From: Hyperoplus lanceolatus
Taxonomy: Eukaryota > Chordata > Actinopteri > Uranoscopiformes > Ammodytidae
Reading direction: 5' to 3'
Assembly: GCA_026929865.2 (NCBI GenBank)
Contig: CM049397.1
Span: forward strand, 930,001 to 994,000
DNA length: 64,000 nucleotides
Within the stretch, counting starts at the first letter, position 1; every line of letters begins with the position of its first letter. Positions 59,613 to 64,000 of the stretch are shown here, piece after piece. Position numbers and translations under genes: made by a program. The notes under the pieces were generated by a model. That model saw nothing but the letters and a program-made list of their open reading frames with translations. It searched no databases and was not told the origin of the DNA.

Positions 59613-62600
59613 TCATCGGCCACTTAATTAGGTTCAATGGCTTATAAAAACAAATACCTAATCAGCCAATCACATGGAAGACTCAGCTCAACTCAGCTTT
59701 GGTAGCAGCACGGATCATTTTCCACTGCAAATAGTACCTCCTGAAAGTGGGCGGGGTCGTCATACAAAGGGGCAGAAAGCCGACTATAGAACCAAGTAGC
59801 AAAGCAGAAATTACGAGCAGTTGTTTAACTATTAACTGAACCAACTGCCAAAAGTACGGATGGAAAATGTTTCAGAAATACCCCCCTTGCATCTGTTTGC
59901 TAAAAGAAGTAGAAGGATATTGCGATGGGCCATTAAAAGGGAGGACTGGTGTCCCGATGTGTGACTCTGCCACTAAATCAGCTGTAGGGATGTGTCACGT
60001 ACATCCCTATGCACGTAAACACGGGCATCATAAAGTTGACTGTTTAGTGCTTGTTTCAGGATACGTGTTTTCAAATGCAAGCCATGTCTCAGACTGAATC
60101 ATTTGTTGAGGTAATCAGTGCAGTCCGAGGCTTGTAATGTAATCGCTCGCTATCATGTCTGTCCCAGCTGGCTACTATAGGCTATATAGCTGCCAGCTGC
60201 CTCTGCTTCTCGTTTCGTGTAGCCTACAGTATGTTTAAAGTAACATCCCAAACAACCAACACAACTGGGTGAGCTTAGCGAATATATGGACATTTCATTA
60301 CGTTTTTTCGGATCTGTGACGCAAATCAAATGAACGAGAGCCAGAGAAGGCTGCACGCGGCGAGACAAAATAAAGTCCCAGAGAGTTTGGGAGTATACAA
60401 CAGAATGAAGCCATTAGTCTCTGGCCAACCAGTGGCCAGCAGTCTGCCAACGTCACCTTTAAGTGAACATTGTCGTTAAGTCGTTAAGTGGAATTGAGCT
60501 TCTGAGCTACTGTAGACAATCACTTTCTTTTGGTGACCAGCGTATACAGCCATGCCACTGGCACAACTCTCAGAAATGTACTTTGCACTAGTTGCTCCGT
60601 GCTTGTGGAACCAACTGCCACCTGACAAATAAGATTCCCCTACATTTCTGCCTTTAAATCAAGGCTCAAAACCCATATGTACACCCTGGTGTTTCCTCAC
60701 CATTAACTATCTTACCTCTGCACTACTATCTGTGTGTATGTGGATGTATGGGCTTTACGTCTTTTATTTTGGTTATTGTTATTTTACCTTCATTGTTTAC
60801 CTACTGAATGTACTATGTACAGCACTTTGGACAGTGCAAACTGTCATAAATGTGCTTTTATAAATACATTTTACTTACTTACTTATTTATAACTCACCCA
60901 GGCCCTTTGGCACAAATCACCCCAATCCCAGAAATTTGGATAATAAGCATGATGCAGCAATTTAGGGCTGACATCCTGCTAACTGTATAGACTCAGAATG
61001 TAGCATACCAAAGCACTAAAACATGTGTCAAATGTTTTCAAACTTGTCTATAATTGTTCAGACACAATAATCAAAAAACCTTGATCATGGAAATTTTACT
61101 TTGAAAGGCAAAACACAGTTTTTTGAGCTTAAATGTGCTTATATCGTATTCCTTGTGTCTCCCTTCTTTACAGGATGAGTCAAATGGATGGCTCTTCTTA
61201 AATATGTGGTCACATTTCCAATTTCTTCCACGGTTTTATAGAAACAAGGGGTGGCACAACTTCCAAAATGCACAACTTAGGCCACTCTCCCGTACTGCTT
61301 TTCAAAAAATCTTTGTTTGGAAAACATCCCAGTACTTAGCTGTTCCTGGTAAATGAGAGACATACCACTTTTATCTTTTTTGTGTGAAAGCAGAGTCAAT
61401 TATAATGATGGCTGAGAGGGGTTCCCAAACTTTTTCATATGACTGTACTATCTATGCAATAACCCTACTATTTTTTACGTCGTCTCCTTCCACTTCCTTG
61501 TGAAATCCTCTGCAGGGATTCTCGAGCAAACGCAGAACGCAAACTCCGATACGCGATATCCGATCCCTGTATACATGCAGAGAGAATGCCGACTATGAAC
61601 AAGTTATCTAGGTGTTCTTATCCAACTTCGCTTGTCCGTTAATGTGCCGATTTGTGTGCGAAGTAGATCGGATAAAGATAAACATGCATTTTACAAGTCC
61701 TGTTGAAGTCTTATTTGTTTATTTAACCGATTATGAGTATGCATGTAAACGCACTGAGTGATAGCCGAGGCCAGAGGCATTATCTTATAAAATACCAGTA
61801 AAGGATTCAGGAATACACTTTTCATTAAACAAGCTCAAATTAAAGTATGCTTATTTCTATCTTCATCTTCACCTTTGTCCATCAGTTTCTAACTCACAGA
61901 AATCTGAAGTTGTTACCTGAGCCTGTTGTCCATCTTGGCCACAGATCCCAGTGCCAGGCTATAGATGTAGATACCAGGAGCACACTTCTCCAGAGTCAGA
62001 CAGCAAACTCCAATCCCCAAACCAACACCAAACTCTACAAAACAAATCAACATTCATTAAGACGTGTTCTCAAGAAACAATTTAGCCATCACTGCAAATA
62101 TTTCACAAGACGTTCTAGTATGACAGCTTGGTCCAACAGATGTGGGTTGACCTGGAACACATGGCCTCACTAATGCTCTTCTCTTCAGCAAGGTTCTGAC
62201 ATCCCATAAATCACAACCACACTATGACACATGGTCTAAATGTTAAGGCGTCCACATATTTTTGCAGAGATGTGCACCTTGTTCACAGCTCCACTCCTAT
62301 GTCTGTGATACATTTTAACTCTTTGCACCAGTGAACCTGGTAATATGTTAGTTTGACCTTTGAATGATAACTACAATACATGTATAATAAACAATATGCA
62401 TTTAAAATAACAAAATGCTGTTGCCACTCACTCACTCACTGAGCACTCACTCACTCACTCACTCACTCACTCACTGAGCACTCACTCACTCACTCACTCA
62501 CTCACTGAGTGTGCTGCTTTCTACAATATTGTTTTAAATAAAAAACAAGATTCAAATATACATTTTTCCTTTGTGTCAGGAAAATACACTAGCAGGACAT

Positions 62601-62912
62601 CTCCAGACAGAAACTGAAGACAAAACCAAAAAGTTATTTTCCGAAGGTGTCAGGGCTTCTCTCTTAACTTTACAGACCTTTATTAAGTGTGACCTCCATG
62701 ATGATGCAGTCTTTCGGACCGGGAGCCCTGCGGCCATCCGCCTCTTCAGCCCCAGAGGGGACAGGAGTCCCAGAGGGGACAGGAGTCCCAGCGCTGGTGT
62801 TGGAGTTGGGTGAGCTGGAGCGGCTCAGGATGATGGGGGTTAGACAGGGTGTCAAGCTGGGGCTGCGCAGACGAGTTCGAATCGTCAGTGTCACAACACC
62901 TTTTTTCAATTG
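39575..62912 (-). CDS. pdzd2: pdzd2, PDZ domain containing 2, central and C-terminal part, runs off the right edge
   Basis: Large scaffold protein; mammalian PDZD2 has six PDZ domains, sits in cytoplasm, ER and nucleus, and releases a secreted C-terminal fragment. Twelve exons join without a break into 1629 codons: 62678-62912, 61917-62034, 58569-58701, 57760-57847, 56314-56417, 55886-56024, 54324-55204, 53960-54104, 45174-47799, 41380-41497, 41142-41243, 39575-39772. PDZ3 is spread over the first three (GLGIGVCC loop, GDQILEVDSV), PDZ4 over 54324-54104 (SFGLDLEI, GDEIVKIGEK), PDZ5 over 41243-39575 (GSGLGFSIAGG, GDSILSINGTSLEG). A serine-rich disordered linker fills the 2626-bp exon. PDZ1 and PDZ2 would be to the right of the window. 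PDZ6 appears lost (see findings). The link to npr3 agrees with human 5p13.3. Confidence 0.93.
40392..40436 (-). mobile_element. SINE head fragment
   Basis: Minus-strand tRNA-like head GGGGCGACCATGGCTCAGG with TGGTAGAGCGGG only. It lies in a stretch (to about 40755) that ends CTCCTTTAA like the TTAA MITEs. Confidence 0.6.
41142..41243 (-). CDS. pdzd2: pdzd2 exon: first half of PDZ5
   Basis: 102 bp between TCTCGGCAG and GTAAGT. It reads HLIVLNKEGGSGLGFSIAGG, then VDREQKEIT. GLGFSIAGG is a canonical PDZ peptide-binding loop. Confidence 0.95.
41380..41497 (-). CDS. pdzd2: pdzd2 exon before PDZ5
   Basis: 118 bp between TTGTCTACAG and GTAACT. It reads SLKELATSPRSHCELQTLLS, then SLTVKSHVSALLEEVKALSE, probably a helix-rich segment before PDZ5. 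Phase fits both neighbours. Confidence 0.85.
41866..42172. repeat. GGTAACACTTT DNA repeat
   Basis: Starts GGTAACACTTTCTATGAAGG and ends CTCAGTAAAGTGT; interior of cattataa motifs. Lies in the pdzd2 intron upstream of the 41380-41497 exon. Confidence 0.6.
42680..42945 (-). mobile_element. tRNA-derived SINE
   Basis: Head GGGGCGACTGTGGCTCAGG (A-box) at the right, body CCTTGGGCAAGACAC, tail ATTTACTTGTATAAATAAAG at the left. Confidence 0.85.
43444..44309 (-). mobile_element. Tc1-like element, internally deleted, with a short intact fusion ORF
   Basis: Ends CACTCAACAAAAATATAAAC and its reverse lie between TA dinucleotides (43442-43443, 44310-44311). The minus-strand ORF 43763-44026 reads MPQVPQALRERAIGMLTAGM, then STKSVARALNVHFSTISRLQ, the helix-turn-helix of Tc1 transposases, then directly the C-terminal EEEWTNIPQATIDNLINSMR and RRCVALHEANGGHTRY. 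The catalytic middle (DDE region) is deleted, so the element cannot move by itself. Confidence 0.92.
44466..44566. repeat. palindromic tandem repeat agtgtgaatgct
   Basis: agtgtgaatgctggaagctc followed by its inverted partner agcattcacact, then a second copy after 50 bases. Strong hairpin potential. Confidence 0.75.
44567..45173. other. pdzd2 intron, nothing recognised
   Basis: AT-rich sequence downstream of the giant exon on the minus strand. Confidence 0.5.
45174..47799 (-). CDS. pdzd2: pdzd2 giant linker exon between PDZ4 and PDZ5
   Basis: 2626 bp with 874 uninterrupted codons between CAGCTGTAG and GTGGGG, the single longest open frame in the window. It starts DQLSSLMMSSGSSDGASGLD, closely like mammalian PDZD2, and near its end has VRQLRALSMPELEKVFTEDF. 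Ser, Thr and Asn are rich throughout and no globular fold is evident. In mammals the corresponding single large exon precedes the part released as secreted PDZD2. Its length is normal for the family. Confidence 0.95.
47800..48476. other. pdzd2 intron, nothing recognised
   Basis: AT-rich sequence upstream of the giant exon. No element ends or coding signal. Confidence 0.5.
48477..49421. mobile_element. TA-site DNA transposon with GGGGAGAACGGGGTAA ends
   Basis: GGGGAGAACGGGGTAA begins at 48477 and its exact reverse ends at 49421, with TA on both sides. Around 48945-49070 the plus strand reads TDTPEKEIIEQEKAACMQKK, like the tail of pogo-type transposases. 945 bp; inactive. Confidence 0.82.
49424..50264. 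other. pdzd2 intron, nothing recognised
   Basis: No coding signal, no repeat ends. Confidence 0.5.
50893..50942. repeat. TTATGTT(T) minisatellite
   Basis: Short tandem units gttatgtt and gttttgtt. Confidence 0.8.
50959..51303 (-). mobile_element. tRNA-derived SINE, full length
   Basis: Minus strand: head GGGCGACCGTGGCTCAGG, B-box-like GGTTCAATCTC, body TGTGTCCTTGGGCAAGACAC, 3' end AAGCGCTATATAAATCCAAT. It is the best-preserved copy for defining the family. Confidence 0.9.
52655..52900. repeat. degenerate SINE-like sequence
   Basis: Contains ttaagtgtcttgctcaagga and a tRNA-like ggtgatcaaacctgtggtta, reminiscent of another fish SINE group. Family not assigned. Confidence 0.4.
52901..53959. 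other. pdzd2 intron, nothing recognised
   Basis: No repeats or exons recognised on either strand. Confidence 0.5.
53960..54104 (-). CDS. pdzd2: pdzd2 exon: second half of PDZ4
   Basis: 145 bp between ACATTCAG and GTAAGA. It reads ESTGKLCPGDEIVKIGEKLL, then SYQEICELMLNLPMILSLEV and KRAV. GDEI and the helix plus final strand are typical of PDZ domains and complete PDZ4. Confidence 0.9.
54324..55204 (-). CDS. pdzd2: pdzd2 exon: linker and first half of PDZ4
   Basis: 881 bp between TTATTTTCAG and GTATGTC. The acidic/serine-rich linker contains VRSPLLRQRRMMCTEDELSD, like mammalian RNPLLRQRKVGCYD. The end, ETVTMWRRKDQSFGLDLEI then VVIVGLKPGGAAQR, forms the first strands and binding loop of PDZ4, with SFGLDL in place of GLGF. 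Confidence 0.92.
55205..55885. other. pdzd2 intron with a small tandem duplication
   Basis: Direct repeat ctgtagcatgcaggg at 55412-55442. Otherwise nothing recognised. Confidence 0.5.
55886..56024 (-). CDS. pdzd2: pdzd2 linker exon (SETELSHSF)
   Basis: 139 bp between TTGTGTAG and GTAAAC. It reads QGSLSSETELSHSFLSEPLL, then MGLISDETLHLHSCTAFIND, like the mammalian SLISESELSQYF segment. The 3' phase of 1 joins to CA of the next exon to make alanine. Confidence 0.87.
56314..56417 (-). CDS. pdzd2: pdzd2 small linker exon
   Basis: 104 bp between AATCTGTAG and GTAAGT. It reads GFFCDNAHPAMTDGQEDG, then SPNLSWTMKRFLEPASK. Phase 1 at the start and 0 at the end fit the flanking exons. A second GT five bases earlier (GTAAAG) would break the frame, so the GTAAGT donor is chosen. 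Sequence similarity alone is weak; phase and position carry the call. Confidence 0.8.
56523..57364. mobile_element. Harbinger-like element, TTA duplication
   Basis: TGCTGGGCTTACACTA begins at 56523 and its inverse ends at 57364, with TTA on both sides (56520-56522, 57365-57367). PIF/Harbinger elements typically duplicate TWA. 842 bp without transposase. Confidence 0.85.
57409..57671 (+). mobile_element. tRNA-derived SINE
   Basis: GGGGCGACTGTGGCTCAGTT with GGTAGAGCGGG (A-box) and GGTTCGATCCC (B-box) in correct spacing, then TTGTGTCCTTGGGCAAGACA, ending ctgtataaataaaggtt. Opposite orientation to the other copies. Confidence 0.9.
57760..57847 (-). CDS. pdzd2: pdzd2 exon after PDZ3
   Basis: 88 bp between TTTTCTCAG and GTCTGA. 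It reads VSEQEMDHIIARTTHRER, matching the mammalian VSEQEMDEVIARST block directly after PDZ3. Its 3' end is phase 1. A SINE lies about 90 bases beyond the donor. Confidence 0.88.
57848..58568. other. pdzd2 intron, nothing recognised
   Basis: AT-rich; no element ends or exons seen. Confidence 0.5.
58569..58701 (-). CDS. pdzd2: pdzd2 exon: PDZ3 end
   Basis: 133 bp between TTCTGTGTGCAG and GTAAGA. It reads RGDQILEVDSVSVRHAALSE, then AYAILSECGPGPVSLIISRH and PNPK, the helix alpha-2 and last strand of PDZ3. A long (TG)n-(CA)n tract starts about 30 bases upstream of the acceptor. Confidence 0.93.
58733..58830. repeat. (TG)n-TATATA-(CA)n palindromic microsatellite
   Basis: About 20 bases of TG, then TATATA, then about 70 bases of CA. 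Self-complementary around TATATA. It lies just upstream (minus strand) of the acceptor of the 58569-58701 exon. Confidence 0.97.
58831..59635 (+). mobile_element. Tc1-like transposase relic
   Basis: Plus strand: KKGGLSDFEHCNVDGARRAG, LSISETADLLGFSHTTISRV (helix-turn-helix), GRKCLVDVRGQKRMGRLFRD, QMGYSNRRPHRVPLLSAKNR, then WTIEDWKSLAWSDESGFQLR, which holds the first catalytic Asp. The rest of the DDE domain is deleted after HESMDPSC. The right end reads CATCGGCCACTTAATTAGGT after a (TA)n-(CA)n tract. An inserted A-run, stop codons and the deletion make it inactive. Confidence 0.9.
59562..59601. repeat. (TA)n microsatellite
   Basis: About 19 TA units followed by (CA)n. Confidence 0.95.
59640..60540. 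other. pdzd2 intron, unclassified
   Basis: A 76-codon plus-strand frame at 59867-60097 has no recognisable domain. Likely old transposon sequence. Confidence 0.3.
60555..60895 (+). mobile_element. 3' end of an L2/Rex-type LINE
   Basis: Plus strand reads LVAPCLWNQLPPD, like the C-terminal APxLWNxLPP block of LINE reverse transcriptases. It then runs through a 3' UTR with cagcactttgga and tgtgcttttataaata to a TTAC tail. Confidence 0.7.
60896..61916. other. pdzd2 intron with unclassified repeats
   Basis: 61500-61770 has the look of a small DNA element (ctccgatacgcgatatccgat, tgcatgtaaacgcactgagtg), but no pair of ends could be fixed. Confidence 0.35.
61917..62034 (-). CDS. pdzd2: pdzd2 exon: PDZ3 middle
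   Basis: 118 bp between TTGTAG and GTAACA. It reads FGVGLGIGVCCLTLEKCAPG, then IYIYSLALGSVAKMDNRLS. GLGIG is the carboxylate-binding loop; the family also has GLGIG here rather than the canonical GLGF. Phase fits both neighbours. Confidence 0.92.
62429..62510. repeat. (CACT)n microsatellite
   Basis: cactcactcact interrupted by three gagcactcac units. Confidence 0.9.
62678..62912 (-). CDS. pdzd2: pdzd2 exon: Ser/Pro-rich linker and start of PDZ3
   Basis: Acceptor CCAACAG (AG at 62914-62913), donor AAAG|GTCTGT. It reads VVTLTIRTRLRSPSLTPC, then LSRSSSPNSNTSAG, then GPKDCIIMEVTLNK, closely like mammalian PDZD2 just before PDZ3. An 18-bp in-frame tandem duplication encodes TPVPSG twice. The codon at the 3' end is split, G|AG, giving glutamate. 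Confidence 0.9.
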
Positions 62913-64000
62913 CTGTTGGAAGAATCATTTTTTAGCTTTTACCTTCTGACCAAGTCTTTCACCAAAAATGTGATGAAGTAAGTATAAATCTTCATGCTCA
63001 CATGCACAGTGAGCATACAATTGAAACAGCCTAGGCTGATTCAAATTAACACAGGATTTTTTTTTACCAGCGCACAGACATTACAGACAGGCCTGCCTTT
63101 CCCTGCCATTAGGCCTTGGGGCTGAGAGGTTTCGTAGGCCCCCACAATGAAAATGTGTAAAAGCTAGGTTTGTATGGAGCGCAAAACGTATCAGTGACTG
63201 GTCCCTCTGAGCCAGATAACACCAGAGTATTTATTTTAATGAATGGCCAAACCATTTCACAGAAATTTGGGAGACTGTGGTGGGGAACCTGGACCTTCTA
63301 GGGCAGGGCTGTCAAGCCTACGGCCTGAGATGATTCAATCCAGCAGGCGACTTGTAGAGCATCAATTTCTGAGTATGTCAAAAAACAAGTAAGTCTCTAG
63401 CCCATTCCTGTGAGGAGTTAGGGCTGCTAGGGGGCGGCCAAAAAACAAGGAAGTAATTCCAGACTTGTCCAGCAGGGGGCACTGACATAACAAGAGCCCA
63501 GGAAATAAACAGCAAATTTTAGCAACGTGGTAAATGTCAATCTTGCTTCACCGCTATTAAGACGTTGTTCAAGGGTGACACCCCCATTACCAAAAATGGC
63601 TTTATGGCTAAGGCAGCCGGCCTTAACAACGCCATTCCCCACCTTTTTTATGTTTAGTGCTGCACAATTAATGTACTAGCGCGATGTACATGGTCATAAC
63701 TTGGAGAAAGGCCGTGATTTGCAGTAAATGTGCACATGTGTCTTCAAGCCTTTCTCTATCAGCTGCTCTGTGTGTGTGTGTGTTTGTGTCTGCGGCTCTG
63801 CACGCGCAGCCGCGCCCCATTTGACACGCGGGAGAGCTGGGACACTTAACAACTTGGAAGATGGCACTCAAATCTTTTCGCTAAATGAACGGGGCTTAAT
63901 ACGTCACCTTGTTCATTGCTTATTCAAATAAAATACATTTAAAATTTTAAAAATCGTTTTATGTATCGAACTGTGGATCAGAAATCGTGATACATCGTGA
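62913..64000. other. pdzd2 intron, repeat fragments
   Basis: A hAT-like end, CAGGGCTGTCAAGCCTACGG, starts at about 63306. A fragment at 63850-63930 matches 51640-51780 (gggcttaatacgtcaccttg). A short (TG)n tract lies near 63770. No pdzd2 exon recognised. Confidence 0.5.

Overview
The window is vertebrate genomic DNA, almost certainly from a ray-finned (teleost) fish. It is about 10% protein-coding, and all coding sequence lies in short exons on the minus strand separated by long introns. Introns and intergenic DNA are packed with fish-type transposons: hAT, Tc1/mariner, TTAA-site MITEs, Harbinger-like elements, L2 LINE fragments and a tRNA-derived SINE. There are no operons, bacterial signals, CRISPR arrays, or genuine tRNA or rRNA genes. 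The species cannot be named from the sequence.

Two genes are supported, both on the minus strand. (1) npr3, the natriuretic peptide clearance receptor: exon 1 at 30473-31133 (start ATG at 31133), exon 2 at 4357-4479, exon 3 at about 765-940. The remaining exons lie beyond the left edge. The three exons join in frame to 320 codons of extracellular ligand-binding domain. (2) pdzd2, PDZ domain containing 2: twelve consecutive coding exons from 62912 down to 39575. They join in frame to 1629 codons and cover PDZ3, PDZ4 and PDZ5 plus the giant 2626-bp linker exon. The 5' part (PDZ1, PDZ2) lies beyond the right edge. A thirteenth exon-like piece (39303-39391) resembles the start of PDZ6 but is broken and out of phase, so this copy seems to end after PDZ5. 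In human the two genes share 5p13.3 with other genes between them; here about 8 kb of transposon-rich DNA separates them.

Layout: 1-4.5 kb, npr3 exons 2-3 with an L2 LINE and a hAT MITE. 4.5-30.4 kb, npr3 intron 1, a graveyard of nested elements (repeat block 4.6-8.9 kb; hATs at 15-18.7, 22.9-24.2, 24.9-26.0 and 27.9-29.1 kb; a possible 6.2-kb outer element at 20.3-26.5 kb). 30.5-31.1 kb, npr3 exon 1. 31.2-39.3 kb, intergenic (two TTAA MITEs plus one nested in a rearranged Tc1). 39.3-62.9 kb, pdzd2. 62.9-64 kb, pdzd2 intron with repeat fragments.

Functionally the genes are independent. NPR3 is a cell-surface receptor that binds and clears natriuretic peptides. PDZD2 is a multi-PDZ scaffold whose mammalian C-terminal part is released as a secreted form. 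I found no convincing new biological system. The most interesting signals are the apparent loss of PDZ6, transposon insertions dated by paralogous empty sites, a TAGCCTGG-ended family with 9-bp target duplications, and simple repeats touching two splice sites.
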